From positions 1 through 64,000 of the forward strand of contig MKGP02000003.1 in NCBI GenBank assembly GCA_001913845.2: DNA of 64,000 nucleotides, given 5' to 3'. The notes beneath the pieces are model-generated. The model was given only the letters and a program-made list of their open reading frames with translations, ran no database searches and was not told where the DNA came from. Source of the stretch: Limnothrix sp. CACIAM 69d (lineage in GTDB: Bacteria; Cyanobacteriota; Cyanobacteriia; CACIAM-69d). Position numbers and translations under genes: made by a program. The number at the start of each line of letters is the position of its first letter. Position 1 is the first letter of the stretch. Below are positions 24,773 to 34,582 of this stretch, piece by piece.

Positions 24773-25416
24773 GGGCGATTGGGGGTGACGGGATCCCGCA
24801 CCCACAGGGCCAAACCGCCACTGCGCCCCCGAGCCGCCAGCCCCGATTCACCGGCCCAACAGAACGCAAAAAAGGGCAAATAACCGATCGCCCGGCGGTT
24901 AAATGGCTCCTGGGTCAGGGCTTTTGTGGCCGGCCGTTCGCCCCGGACTGGGCCGCGATACACCACCCGATCGCCAATCCCGATCGCCAGTTCCAAAAAA
25001 TCAAAAGCCAGTAAATTTCGTTGGCCCACCCAACGGGCTGGGCCAGAAAACTCCATAAAAATTGGCCCCACCTGCACTCGGTTGGTGATCCGGGCGATCG
25101 CCCCCGTGGCTTCGTTGGCCAAAAAAGTCAAATAGGCCGGGGCAAAGGCTGGAAAATAAAACCCCCGATCGCGCTGGGCCGACTTTTTGGGCGACACCAC
25201 CCCCAAACGCCAGCGACCCACCAGCGACCCCTCCGAGAGCTGCACCCGATCGCGGCGGGTTTGGGTTTCCACGGTTTTCAGCGCGGTCACCACGGCGGCC
25301 GGCCGCGGGCGCTCAGGCTGGAACTGGGGATTTTGGATCGATCGCGCTGTCTGTTCCAGCAGTTGCGCGGCGGCCGGTTGCATTGCGATTTCGGTTGCCA
25401 TGATGGAGGCGGTCAT
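24769..25416 (-). CDS. Conserved protein, possibly PAP/fibrillin-like
   Basis: A 215-aa protein. The pattern of strands resembles plastid-lipid-associated (PAP/fibrillin) lipocalin-like proteins: GSLVGRWRLGVVSP, a middle IARITNRVQVGPIFMEF, then NLLAFDFLELAIGIGDRVVYRGPVRG and a Gly-rich end GRSGGLALWVRD. This is by eye and weak; I would not assign a function. In-frame ATGs at codons 6 and 12 are alternative starts. It overlaps the transpeptidase stop by 4 bp, tail to tail. Confidence 0.6.
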   Translation of the reverse strand: MTASIMATEIAMQPAAAQLLEQTARSIQNPQFQPERPRPAAVVTALKTVETQTRRDRVQLSEGSLVGRWRLGVVSPKKSAQRDRGFYFPAFAPAYLTFLANEATGAIARITNRVQVGPIFMEFSGPARWVGQRNLLAFDFLELAIGIGDRVVYRGPVRGERPATKALTQEPFNRRAIGYLPFFAFCWAGESGLAARGRSGGLALWVRDPVTPNRP

Positions 25417-25525
25417 AGTCAGATAGCCATAGTCAATAATAGTTCTGCTCTTCGGGATGCCAACGGCTCCCGGCCACCCCTCCTCGATCTGCTATTCCTT
25501 CTCGATCCGCCATGCATATCTCGCC

Positions 25526-26356
25526 ATGAATATTTTGATTAGCAACGATGACGGGATTTTTGCCCTGGGCATTCGCGCCCTTGCCAATGCCTGCGCCGAA
25601 GCGGGTCACCAAGTGACGATTGTCTGTCCCGATCGGGAACGTTCCGCTACGGGGCATGGCCTGACGCTTCAGGATCCCATTCGCACGGAACTGGTTCCCA
25701 ACCTGTTTCACCCCAGCATCACCGCTTGGGCCTGTTCTGGAACACCCGCCGATTGCGTCAAGCTGGCCCTGGGGGCCCTGCTCGATCGCAAGCCCGATGT
25801 GGTGCTGTCGGGGATTAACCACGGCCCCAACCTGGGAACCGATGTGCTCTACTCGGGAACCGTTTCGGCAGCCATGGAAGGCCTGCTGGAGGATATTCCC
25901 AGCTTTGCCTTCAGCCTGGCCAAGTTTGGCCATCTTGACTTCAGTGCCGCCGCCGAGTTTGCCGTGCAAGCGGTGGCCCAACTGATTGCCCAGCCACCCG
26001 CCCGGCCCATGCTGCTGAATGTGAATATTCCAGCGCCCGACGGCCCGATCGCGGGTGTGCAGCTCACCAAACTCGGCTTCCGGCGCTATCACGACCTGTT
26101 TGAAAAGCGGGTGGATCCCCGTGGCCGCACCTACTATTGGCTGTCGGGAGAAGTGCTTGAAGAAATTGACCCGGAAACCATGCCCGGGGGCCAAACTTCG
26201 CCCCTGATCACCGATGTGCAAGGAATTCGGCAAAACTACATTACCCTCACTCCCTTGCATTTCAATTTGACCGATTGGGCGGAGATGCCCGCCTGGCAAC
26301 CTTGGATCGATCGGCTGGCCGAAAGTTACGGGCCCGTGCCTAATCCCGCAGGCTAA
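25526..26356 (+). CDS. surE: 5'-nucleotidase SurE
   Basis: A 276-aa SurE acid phosphatase/nucleotidase acting on nucleoside 5'- and 3'-monophosphates, with a divalent metal. Motifs are complete: [10 protein letters not shown] (metal ligands D8, D9), [13 protein letters not shown], and the conserved [28 protein letters not shown]. The C-terminal region ends in the usual [16 protein letters not shown]. The ATG at 25526 gives the canonical start; the longer in-frame start is not conserved. Confidence 0.97.
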   Translation: MNILISNDDGIFALGIRALANACAEAGHQVTIVCPDRERSATGHGLTLQDPIRTELVPNLFHPSITAWACSGTPADCVKLALGALLDRKPDVVLSGINHGPNLGTDVLYSGTVSAAMEGLLEDIPSFAFSLAKFGHLDFSAAAEFAVQAVAQLIAQPPARPMLLNVNIPAPDGPIAGVQLTKLGFRRYHDLFEKRVDPRGRTYYWLSGEVLEEIDPETMPGGQTSPLITDVQGIRQNYITLTPLHFNLTDWAEMPAWQPWIDRLAESYGPVPNPAG

Positions 26357-26396
26357 TCCATCAGGTCAATTTCCCAAGAATGGGTTAATCAACTGT

Positions 26397-26846
26397 TTAA
26401 ATACCCCAAATTTGTAGAGAAACGGAGCGCGATCGGGGGCCGTCTAACTCAAACAGCAGCACCGATTGCCATTGCCCCAAACCCAATGCTCCATTCACCA
26501 GAGGAATCACCTGAGAGTTGCTCAGGGCGATCGCCATCAAATGGGAATGGGCATTGATCGGTTCATCTTCCGGCACATCTCGCAAATGCAGATCATTGTG
26601 GCGATAGGAACCCATCGGTGGGGCCAAAGTTTTGAGCCAAACCTTCAAATCCTGCAACAATCGCACTTCATATTCGTTCACCGCCAAGGCCGTGGTGGTA
26701 TGCAAAGAAGAGACCAGAATTTGACCGCTTTGAGCACCGGTTTGGTGACAAAATTCGGCAACTTTTTCGCGAATTTCGGGAGTTAAATCATAGATTTCAA
26801 TCCCTGAATCGGTGTTTCGTTTCAGGGTGTGGTGAACAATTTGCAT
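26397..26846 (-). CDS. YjbQ family protein (UPF0047)
   Basis: A 149-aa YjbQ protein of typical length. The conserved segments are LVSSLHTTTALAVNEYE, the DLHLRDVPEDEPINAHSHLMAIALSNSQVIPLVNG block and the C-terminal GQWQSVLLFELDGPRSRSV. Some members show thiamine-phosphate synthase activity in complementation tests, but the cellular job is unsettled. It converges on surE (40-bp gap) and is followed by a stretch of TTTGAATTG-type repeats before rbgA. Confidence 0.9.
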   Translation of the reverse strand: MQIVHHTLKRNTDSGIEIYDLTPEIREKVAEFCHQTGAQSGQILVSSLHTTTALAVNEYEVRLLQDLKVWLKTLAPPMGSYRHNDLHLRDVPEDEPINAHSHLMAIALSNSQVIPLVNGALGLGQWQSVLLFELDGPRSRSVSLQIWGI

Positions 26847-26977
26847 GGAGCTAAGGGAACGATGGGCAGAGAACGAAAAGACAAATCAACAGGAGCAAAT
26901 CGGAGCGAACAGGAGCGAATGGGGCTGAATTAATTTGAATTGGGTTGATTTGAATTGATTTGAATTAACTTGGATTG

Positions 26978-27967
26978 CTAACTGGGCGGTAGTTCTAGGG
27001 GCAAATTACCCAACGCACCCTTCCGAAAGTCTTGCAACAGGGTACGGGCCGCCCGTTCCCGATCGCCCTGATAACGAAATTCCGCCAACGCGGGCACATA
27101 GTCCTCGCCGTTCAGGAGTCCCGGAGCTAAGCCATAGCGTTTTTCCAATGCCCGATCGCCCGTCGATCGCGCCGCTGCCTCCGGGAGTTCCGTGGCGATT
27201 TCTGTTAAAGATCCCGGCGAGGTTTCTGTCAAAGATTCCGGCAAAGTTTCTGGCGAAATATCCGCCGAGGTTTCTGAGGTCGGTTGCGGATCCAAATGCA
27301 ACCCACAGAGCAAATCCACCAAAGCCGCCGCCACCTTTTGGTTGTCGTAGGCCGCCTGGCCAATGTCGTCGCAAATGGCTAGTTTCACGGCCGCCGACTG
27401 ATCCACCAAATTGGCGGGCAAAATACCCGGCGCATCCAGTAATTCCAATTCTGAAGAAATTCGCACCCACCGCAATTGGCGCGTTACCCCCGGTTTGGCC
27501 GCACTTTCCACCACGCGCCGCTTCACCAATCGGTTAATCAGCGCCGACTTGCCCACATTCGGAAATCCAATCACCGCCGCCCGCACTGGCCGCGGCCGCA
27601 TTCCCCGTTGCAGCCGCCGCTCATTCACCCAAGCCGCCACATCCTGGGCCGCATGGGCGATCGACTTCACCCCCTGGCCCTGGCGTGCATCGGTGAAATA
27701 GGGCGTTTCTCCTTGCGATCGCATCCATTGTTCCCAATTTTGGCGAATGGGCCCCGGGATGGAGTCCACCCGATTCAGCACCAACACGCGGCCGGTTTTG
27801 GTGCCGGGGCGCTCCAGCCAACTTTGCAACTTTGGGTGATGGGTGGCCAGGGGAATTCGTGCATCCCGCACCTCAAAAACCACATCCACCAATTTGAGTT
27901 GCTCCAGAAGGGCTTTTTCGGCTTTGGCAATGTGACCGGGATACCATTGAATGGTTGGGGTAATCAT
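26978..27967 (-). CDS. rbgA: Ribosome biogenesis GTPase RbgA (YlqF)
   Basis: A 329-aa circularly permuted GTPase needed for late 50S subunit assembly. The order is G4 (LNRVDSI, near 65), G1 (GFPNVGKSALINRL, near 134), G2-like (GVTRQLRW) and G3 (LLDAPGILPANL), as expected for the YlqF class. The N-terminal QWYPGHIAKAEK is the family start. Residues ~225-265 hold an insertion of Ser/Thr/Glu/Pro-rich near-repeats (PETLPESLTETSPGSLTE), absent from typical RbgA and probably a flexible loop before the C-terminal domain. Confidence 0.95.
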   Translation of the reverse strand: MITPTIQWYPGHIAKAEKALLEQLKLVDVVFEVRDARIPLATHHPKLQSWLERPGTKTGRVLVLNRVDSIPGPIRQNWEQWMRSQGETPYFTDARQGQGVKSIAHAAQDVAAWVNERRLQRGMRPRPVRAAVIGFPNVGKSALINRLVKRRVVESAAKPGVTRQLRWVRISSELELLDAPGILPANLVDQSAAVKLAICDDIGQAAYDNQKVAAALVDLLCGLHLDPQPTSETSADISPETLPESLTETSPGSLTEIATELPEAAARSTGDRALEKRYGLAPGLLNGEDYVPALAEFRYQGDRERAARTLLQDFRKGALGNLPLELPPS

Positions 27968-28001
27968 GGGCGGGCAAGGGTGGAGAAGAACTGGAAACGG
28001 G

Positions 28002-29501
28002 CTACTCGTTCATATCTTTGTAAGTGGCAACGGCGGAAGGCGAAATGCGATTGAGATATCGGAAAATCCAATACTTAATCACGGCATCCAAAATCACCGG
28101 AAAGGTGGCAATAAACAAAAACATGAAGTCTTTATTTTCCGGTAGCCCCAGGTGTCGAGAAATGCCGCTGACCACCACTTCCCAACCGTGGGCCGAGTGA
28201 TATCCCACAAAGATATCGGTTGAAAGAATGATCACGAAGGCCTTAGCGCTGTCGCTCAGACCATACATAATCTCATCAATGAAGGACTTGAGAACGGCGA
28301 TTTCTTCACGACTATAGGCAATGACTAGTCCAAACCCGGCCAGGGACAGGAAATCGGAAAAGACATTTTTGAGGGCATCGGCGCTGCGAACCCAGGATTC
28401 ATTGGCAATTTCTTCGGCTTTTTCTTGAACTTTGACCTCAATTTCTTCGGGGGTGAGTTTGGGAGTTTTGCCCAGCAAGGACTGGAAGTGCAGGAAGTTT
28501 TCATAGTGCTCTAGCTCAACCATGGCTTCTTCTTGCATGTCCATGTTGAGGAAGACGTTGTTGATGCTGGGGTGATAGACCCGATCGACGATCGGCCCCA
28601 CCAGGAAGTTTTTGGACATCTGCTGCACCAACAGGGGCACCAAAATCAGCAGCAAGATGAATTTGAGCGAAACGATCGTCCGCACTTTGGAGGTGCGATA
28701 GTTTTGCAGCACTTCTTCTTCGGAACGATCGTCCAGGTCGCGCCGCACGCGATCGAAGGTGGTGAGGAGCGATCGGGGAATGAGGCCGGTGCTGCCGGTG
28801 GCGGAGGGTTTGCGCATTCCGCCGGAGATGTTGCGCGTGGCCACGTTCAGGGCCCCAGCTCGCCAACTGGAGGGCCGCTTGGGGCGAATTTTGGCGGCAC
28901 TGGCCGCGGCCTGCCACGATCGGGACTGGTCTAGGGGGGCGGTGGTGGTGGTGGTGGTGGTGACGGGTGGTGATTCCTCCGGGGTGGCGGGCAGGTTGTC
29001 GCTGTTGAGTTCCAGGCGATCGACCGATCGACCGTGAACATAGCGATCCAAGGTATTGTCAATTAGCTCCAGTTTTTTGAGCACGATGAAGGAGCGATCG
29101 CCCGGTTCCGAAAATCGCCGGCCGCTCGCGTCGGTGCTGGTGGCGATCGGGGCGCTGGGATTGCTCAGGCCCGCTTCGGTTTTGCGGCTGGGAATCCCGA
29201 TCGTTTTGGTGCCAAAGTCCAAAAAAGCATTGCTGCTGTTGAATTCCCACAACCGCACATCGATCATTTTCAGTTGTTTTTGCAGCTCGGTGCGAAAGTA
29301 ATCGCAGGTGCTGTCACCGTAGCGGGCGCTGTCGAGGTCGATTGGATTGCCCTCGAAGTAGCGATCTTCCAGGGCCCGAATGGCGAGGGCCGCTTCATAG
29401 GCCTGGTTGAGCGCCCGTTCTGGGGTGGACTCGTACCAACTCCCCGCATTCGCCCAGAGCGATCGCAAACCCGGAAGCCACCGATTCTTCATATTTCTCA
29501 A
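28002..29501 (-). CDS. pxcA: Proton extrusion protein PxcA (CemA family)
   Basis: A 499-aa CemA/PxcA membrane protein; in Synechocystis the homologue is needed for light-induced proton extrusion and supports carbon uptake. The N-terminal ~270 residues are soluble (RALNQAYEAALAIRALEDRYFEG and a Thr-rich TTTTTTAPLDQS stretch). The C-terminal CemA domain has helices at about 280-297 (IVSLKFILLLILVPLLVQQM), 390-405, 425-445 and 470-485, with the conserved GYHSAHGWEVVVSG loop. A start three codons downstream (MKNRWLP) is possible. Confidence 0.93.
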   Translation of the reverse strand: MRNMKNRWLPGLRSLWANAGSWYESTPERALNQAYEAALAIRALEDRYFEGNPIDLDSARYGDSTCDYFRTELQKQLKMIDVRLWEFNSSNAFLDFGTKTIGIPSRKTEAGLSNPSAPIATSTDASGRRFSEPGDRSFIVLKKLELIDNTLDRYVHGRSVDRLELNSDNLPATPEESPPVTTTTTTTAPLDQSRSWQAAASAAKIRPKRPSSWRAGALNVATRNISGGMRKPSATGSTGLIPRSLLTTFDRVRRDLDDRSEEEVLQNYRTSKVRTIVSLKFILLLILVPLLVQQMSKNFLVGPIVDRVYHPSINNVFLNMDMQEEAMVELEHYENFLHFQSLLGKTPKLTPEEIEVKVQEKAEEIANESWVRSADALKNVFSDFLSLAGFGLVIAYSREEIAVLKSFIDEIMYGLSDSAKAFVIILSTDIFVGYHSAHGWEVVVSGISRHLGLPENKDFMFLFIATFPVILDAVIKYWIFRYLNRISPSAVATYKDMNE

Positions 29502-29738
29502 ATCAAAGGCGGTTGAAATGCTGTGGCCTGAAATGCTGTGGCCAGCGATCGGGCTGACAAGTTAACACCTTTCCCTGACAAAGATTCAGGGAATTCCGAG
29601 CCGTTATTGAACCCCACAACCGCAGTTGCCCAACGAGACCCAAAGGGCAACCCTGAGGCGGGACTTGAGGCTTGGGTATTGGGGTGATCGTTTGGAATCA
29701 CTGGGCGATCGGTATCATAGCAAAACCATCATTTTTCC

Positions 29739-31967
29739 GTGCTTGTGGCTAACCATTTACCGGATTCCGCCACGTTTGCGCCCGATCGCCCGGCTTCGAT
29801 CGCCCAATCAATGTGGATCACGGGCGGGGCCCTCAGCGGCAAAACCCAAACCCTGGTCGATTGGTTCCAGGAATTGCGGGATCAGTTGCCTCCGGGGAGT
29901 CGGGTGTTGGCCCTGGCGGCCAGCAGCGAAACCCGTTGGGCCCTGATGGAACGGTTGGCGGCGGTGGGTTGGCCGGCAATCGACTGCACCACGCCTCTGG
30001 GGTTTTTTGAGCAGGAGGTGATGCTGTTCTATCCATTGCTGGCGGAGCGGGCGGGGTTTGTGCCGCAATTTCCGCTGCTGTTGCGCCCGGAAAATGAACA
30101 GGAACTGGCGGGGCAGTTGTGGGGCCCGGCACTGGCTGAACACCCTGATTCACCGATCGCCCAGCCCTTGCGAGAGCGGGCCGTGCGGCGGCTGTTGGAT
30201 CTGTTGCAGTTGGCGGCCAACAGCGGCACGGATTTGGCGGAAATTCCCGATCGCCTGGTGCAAGGTCTGGGGCCAGCGGCGGCGGTGGAACTGCCGGGAA
30301 ATTGGGTCGATCGGGCGGGCGCTCTGATTGTGGAATGGCGAGACTGGTGCTTGCGGCGCGGTTTGCTCACCTACGGGCTGGTGAGTTGGCTTTATGGCAA
30401 CTTTTTGCTGTCGGATCCGCGCTATCTCGATCGACTGCAACGACGCTATCAAGTGGTGTTGGCCGATGACACCGATGATTTTCCGGCCCTGGCGGGGCGG
30501 CTGCTGACCCTGTTGCAAGAAGGCGGGGCCTGGGCGGGCTACACCCACAATCGGGATGGGGCCAGCCGCTTGGGGTTGGGTGCGGATCCCGCGGCCTTGC
30601 AACCCTTAGCCGATCGCTGCGAAGGTCGTCTGGATTTGGGACGCGCGAATCACGATTTGGTGCAACGGGTGGCTCCGTTGCTGACCACGGTGGCGCGGGA
30701 ACCCTTTGCGATCGCCCAATGGGCCGAAGCTTGGCCCCCCAAGGTGCAAGTGTTGACCACCATTGCTCGGGCCCAACTGCTGCGGGAAACGGCCGAAACC
30801 ATTGTCCAAGCCGTCCAAACGGAAACCCTCCAACCCCAGGACATTGCGGTGATTAGTCCCGGTTTGGACTCGATCGCGGGCTACACCCTGGCCACCATCC
30901 TGCGCGATCGGGGATTACCCGTGACCCTGTTGGGCAACCAGCGGCCCCTGATCAGTTCGCCCACGGTGCGATCGCTTCTGACCCTTTGGACGTTGGTTTA
31001 TGCGGGTTTGGGCGACTGGCTGAATCGGGAAGATGTGGCGGAAATGTTGGTGGGGCTGAGTACAGAACCGGATCCTTGGTTGGCCACCCCGGAACCGGCG
31101 GCCACCGGGGCCGGGTCGATCGGGACAGAAGCGGCGTTGGATTTGGCGCTGCCGGACTTGGCGGAAACCAGCCCCACGGGCCTGCGCCGGGCGATCGATC
31201 CCGTGCGTGCCGGCCTGATTGCCGATCACTGCTTCCGTCCCGATCGACAGCGGCCGGAACTGTTGCCCGTGGAAGTCTTTGCCCGTTGGGATCGATTGGG
31301 CTACCGAGCCACCATGGCCTATCAAAAGCTGCGATCGTGGATTAGCGAACAACAGCAACAACTCCGCCAACGCCTGATTCGCAGCCCCCTAATTGTGCTC
31401 GATCGCGCCGTTCAGCAGTTTTTGTGGCATGGGGGGCGCTTGGATCCCGTCGAATTGGCCGCCCTGCGCGAACTCCTAGAGGCCGCCCATCGCTATTGGG
31501 ACATCAGCCACCGCATTGATCCCCAAGCACCGGAAGCGGAGACCATCCGCCAATTCATTGCTCTGTTACGACGCGGCACGATCGCCGCCAACCCCTTCCC
31601 CAGCCAAGTGCTGAACCCGGCCCCCAGTGGCATCATCCTCGCCAATATTTTCCAGTACCGCACGGCTCGCCTTGCCCACCGCTGGCACTTTTGGCTAGAT
31701 GCCTCCTCGCCCCTTTGGCCCCGGGGGGGCGCAGCGGTGTTGTTCGGTTCACCCCTGTTCTTGCAAGATTGGAACGGTCGCCGCCGCACCCCAGACGACG
31801 AGGAACAAGCAGACCTCGATCGGTTCGATCGGGTGGTGCATGACCTGTTGGGGCGTTGCCGCGATCGGCTTTATCTGTGCCACAGCGATCTATCGGTCAC
31901 CGGCCAAGACCAGTTGGGCCCCATGCGCCCGGTGATTGATGCCAGCGAGCTTGGCGTAGGCGATTAA
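29739..31967 (+). CDS. Superfamily I helicase-like P-loop protein
   Basis: A 742-aa protein related to UvrD/RecB-like ATPases and found in cyanobacteria under names such as recombinase family protein. The Walker A is GGALSGKTQTL near residue 29, a motif II-like acidic segment is VVLADDTDDFPAL near 243, and the C-terminal half carries UvrD_C-like elements (DIAVISPGLDSIAGYTLATILRDRGLPV). Motif II is not the usual DExx, so helicase activity is uncertain. The start is GTG. It could act in DNA recombination or repair; I infer this from family only. Confidence 0.75.
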   Translation: MLVANHLPDSATFAPDRPASIAQSMWITGGALSGKTQTLVDWFQELRDQLPPGSRVLALAASSETRWALMERLAAVGWPAIDCTTPLGFFEQEVMLFYPLLAERAGFVPQFPLLLRPENEQELAGQLWGPALAEHPDSPIAQPLRERAVRRLLDLLQLAANSGTDLAEIPDRLVQGLGPAAAVELPGNWVDRAGALIVEWRDWCLRRGLLTYGLVSWLYGNFLLSDPRYLDRLQRRYQVVLADDTDDFPALAGRLLTLLQEGGAWAGYTHNRDGASRLGLGADPAALQPLADRCEGRLDLGRANHDLVQRVAPLLTTVAREPFAIAQWAEAWPPKVQVLTTIARAQLLRETAETIVQAVQTETLQPQDIAVISPGLDSIAGYTLATILRDRGLPVTLLGNQRPLISSPTVRSLLTLWTLVYAGLGDWLNREDVAEMLVGLSTEPDPWLATPEPAATGAGSIGTEAALDLALPDLAETSPTGLRRAIDPVRAGLIADHCFRPDRQRPELLPVEVFARWDRLGYRATMAYQKLRSWISEQQQQLRQRLIRSPLIVLDRAVQQFLWHGGRLDPVELAALRELLEAAHRYWDISHRIDPQAPEAETIRQFIALLRRGTIAANPFPSQVLNPAPSGIILANIFQYRTARLAHRWHFWLDASSPLWPRGGAAVLFGSPLFLQDWNGRRRTPDDEEQADLDRFDRVVHDLLGRCRDRLYLCHSDLSVTGQDQLGPMRPVIDASELGVGD

Positions 31968-32060
31968 GAAATCGGGGCTTTCCCGTTCGTCGGCAACCTT
32001 GATTCCACCGTGGCGAGATCGTGGGGTGCAAGGGGCTGAGGGCTGGTCGTCAAATTGCCT

Positions 32061-32210
32061 GAAACCCTAATGATCTCGTTCTCCCAACCAATCAGTCGGA
32101 GGGGCGGGGTCTCCTCGCCCAGTTCCCGTGATCCTTGGGTGTTCCCAGGGGTGAACAGGGTTAGGGCGATCGCCCGGGTTAGGGTTGGGAGACCCAATCC
32201 CTACGGCGAT
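32061..32210 (-). repeat. 150-bp hairpin repeat, copy 1
   Basis: Matches, in inverted orientation, the sequence at 61723-61875. It contains two potential hairpins: GGGCGGGG/CCTCGCCC and GGTTGGG/CCCAATCC. Hairpins of this CCCCGCCC type are common between genes in cyanobacteria. No coding potential. It lies between two convergent genes, so it may also terminate transcription. Confidence 0.8.
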
Positions 32211-32227
32211 GGAAATGACGACAGGCC

Positions 32228-32830
32228 CTAAGCCCAGGCCAGGTAAGGCAAACGGCCGGCAGTGGCCTGCACGGCCTCTCCTTGACTGACCAATTGACCG
32301 CAGCTATCCCACATGCCGCTGAGGAAGGCCTGGCGCGGCCCTTCCTTCATGGTGACGGTGATGGTTAAGTCCCCGATCGCGGCGGTCAGATTCACTAAAT
32401 CCAAGGAAACCGAGGCACTGGGGTTGGCCTCAATGGCCCCTTGCAACGCCAACACATCCTCATGGCTAGCTGTGACGCAGGGAATCCCGATCGCCACGCA
32501 ATTGCTAAAGAAGATTTCCGCAAAACTTTCGCCCACAATCGCCCCAATCCCCCAACGGGCGATCGCCTGGGGTGCATGTTCGCGGCTGGAACCACAACCA
32601 AAGTTACGATTCACCACCAACAGCTTGGCCCCTTGGTATTGAGCCTGATCAAAAGGATGCTCGCCGTTCAGTTGGGTGCGATCGTCCACAAAGGCATATT
32701 CACCCAACCCATCAAAGGTGACACAGCGCAGAAAGCGAGCCGGAATGATGCGATCGGTGTCAATGTCATCACCGCGTAACGGCAAACCAGTACCCGAAAC
32801 CCGCTGAACTTGACTGTTGATTTCGCTCAT
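32228..32830 (-). CDS. leuD: 3-isopropylmalate dehydratase small subunit
   Basis: A 200-aa LeuD swivel-domain protein. Together with LeuC (not in this window) it isomerises 2-isopropylmalate to 3-isopropylmalate in leucine synthesis. Signatures are [14 protein letters not shown] near 21-34 and [22 protein letters not shown] near 75, then [17 protein letters not shown]. Length and order are normal. Confidence 0.97.
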   Translation of the reverse strand: MSEINSQVQRVSGTGLPLRGDDIDTDRIIPARFLRCVTFDGLGEYAFVDDRTQLNGEHPFDQAQYQGAKLLVVNRNFGCGSSREHAPQAIARWGIGAIVGESFAEIFFSNCVAIGIPCVTASHEDVLALQGAIEANPSASVSLDLVNLTAAIGDLTITVTMKEGPRQAFLSGMWDSCGQLVSQGEAVQATAGRLPYLAWA

Positions 32831-32967
32831 AGGACTGCTAAAAGGCGGCTGATGGTCATGAAACAGAGTGGAATTATCCTACCGCAATCGGATGATTTAG
32901 TGATTTAGTTCAGAGGACTGAGTTGAACCCTGAATCGTAACGCAATGCTCTGAACGTAATGGACTTA

Positions 32968-33098
32968 GAGGATGTCTGAAAAGTGTCTTTTGGCACGGGC
33001 AATGCACCAATAGTCGTGGGGGCAAGGGGCTTAAGCCCCTTGTCTTCGTCGATCGATGAGGCGTGTAGAGTATCGATTTTGGCTTTTCAGACATCCTC
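32968..33098. mobile_element. MITE-like element, copy B
   Basis: The best-defined copy: it begins GAGGATGTCTGAAAAG and ends CTTTTCAGACATCCTC, perfect 16-bp inverted repeats, flanked on both sides by TTA (32965-32967 and 33099-33101). The centre is CAAGGGGCTTAAGCCCCTTG at 33023-33042. 131 bp, no coding capacity. It lies between leuD and dnaA. Confidence 0.9.
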
Positions 33099-33099
33099 T

Positions 33100-33160
33100 T
33101 AGCACAATGCCCTTAGCGCAATGCCCTTAAACCAATACTCTTAACTGAATGCCCTTAACT
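33100..33160. repeat. Degenerate ATGCCCTTA repeats after dnaA
   Basis: Four imperfect copies of a ~16-bp unit (CAATGCCCTTAGCG, CAATGCCCTTAAAC, CAATACTCTTAACT, GAATGCCCTTAACT) run from the MITE edge into the dnaA stop region. Confidence 0.55.
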
Positions 33161-34582
33161 GGCCGTTGGTGGAGCCGGAGGTTGAGCCGCCAAATTAATT
33201 CGATCGCTCAGTTGGCGCAAATTTTGGGCAAACTCCGGATCCGCATCCTTTAATTGCGCCACTTTGTCACAGCTATACATCACCGTGGTGTGATCTTTGC
33301 CGCCAAATTCTTCTCCAATTCGGGGCAAACTCAAATCCGTATGTTGCCGCATCAAATACATCCCAATTTGACGGGCTTGGCTAATTTCCCGGCGGCGAGA
33401 ATTGCCCTTCAAATCCTCAATCGAGATGTTGAATGCATCCGCCACAATTTGAATCACCGACTCGGGCGAAGCTTCCACCGTTTCCACAGGCGGGTTCAAA
33501 ACCGGCGCAATGTTCTGCACCGTCATCGGCAATCCCGAGATCGAAATATAGGCCACCGCCCGAATTAGGGCCCCTTCCAACTCCCGAATATTGGAAGTAT
33601 AGCTAGCGGCAATATATTCAATTACATCGCGGGTCATCCGAATATTTTCGTACTCGGCTTTTTTTTGCAAAATGGCCATCCGGGTTTCAAAATCCGGCGG
33701 CTGAATGTCAGCAATTAAGCCCATGGAAAACCGGGACGAAAGCCGTTCTTGCAACCGAGGAATTTGACTGGGCGGGCGATCGCTCGCCAACACCACTTGC
33801 TTGCCCGCTTCATGCAACGTATTGAAGGTATAGAAAAACTCTTCTTGGGTATATTCTTTACCTTCAATAAATTGAATGTCGTCCACAATGAGCACATCAA
33901 CGGCGCGGTAAAACTCTCGAAACCGCTGCATCCCATCCTTGCGAATGGCCGCGATCAAATCATTGGTGAATTGCTCAGTAGAGACGTAATAAATTCTGGC
34001 GTTTGGATCAGTTTCCAGGCGGTAATGGCCGATCGCCTGCATCAAATGGGTTTTGCCCAGTCCCACTCCCCCACACAAAAACAGGGGGTTAAATTCCCGA
34101 CCCGGCGACTCGGCCACCGCCAGGGAAGCCGCGTGGGCCATGCGGTTGTTGGCCCCCACCACAAAGCGCGAAAAGGTATATTTCGGGTTCAGTTCCGTGG
34201 CGGTGCGGCCCCGATCGCTGGGGGCGGGGCTGGCGATCGGCGGGGCACTGGGGGGATCGGCGATCGGCTCCGGTGGCGGCAAAAAGGCTTCCGGGTCGAT
34301 CGCCCCGCCAACGCTTTCATCACCCCGGGCCGCCACGATCTGAATTTCCACCTCATGGCCCAACACTTCGCGGGCCGCCTGGGAAATAGCCTTTAGGTAA
34401 TACTTTTGCAGCCAATTGCGAGCAAAGGGCGTGGGAGTCCGCACCACCAAAGCCTGATCGTCTAAGCGCTCTGCGATGGCCGTTTTGATCCAAGTTTCAA
34501 ACGTTGGCCGACTCAGTTGGTTTTGGAGCTGATCCAAAACCTGACCCCAGAACGCATCGAGCGATTTTTCCACGGTGGACAT
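33155..34582 (-). CDS. dnaA: Chromosomal replication initiator DnaA
   Basis: A 475-aa DnaA. Domain I ([20 protein letters not shown]) is followed by a Pro/Ala-rich linker, the AAA+ ATPase with Walker [17 protein letters not shown] and Walker [13 protein letters not shown], and the C-terminal DNA-binding helix-turn-helix with the DnaA signature [15 protein letters not shown]. The ATG at 34582 is preferred; ten additional in-frame codons upstream lack conservation. No dnaN or rpmH neighbours are seen. The upstream region has repeats but no convincing DnaA-box cluster. Confidence 0.97.
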   Translation of the reverse strand: MSTVEKSLDAFWGQVLDQLQNQLSRPTFETWIKTAIAERLDDQALVVRTPTPFARNWLQKYYLKAISQAAREVLGHEVEIQIVAARGDESVGGAIDPEAFLPPPEPIADPPSAPPIASPAPSDRGRTATELNPKYTFSRFVVGANNRMAHAASLAVAESPGREFNPLFLCGGVGLGKTHLMQAIGHYRLETDPNARIYYVSTEQFTNDLIAAIRKDGMQRFREFYRAVDVLIVDDIQFIEGKEYTQEEFFYTFNTLHEAGKQVVLASDRPPSQIPRLQERLSSRFSMGLIADIQPPDFETRMAILQKKAEYENIRMTRDVIEYIAASYTSNIRELEGALIRAVAYISISGLPMTVQNIAPVLNPPVETVEASPESVIQIVADAFNISIEDLKGNSRRREISQARQIGMYLMRQHTDLSLPRIGEEFGGKDHTTVMYSCDKVAQLKDADPEFAQNLRQLSDRINLAAQPPAPPTAS

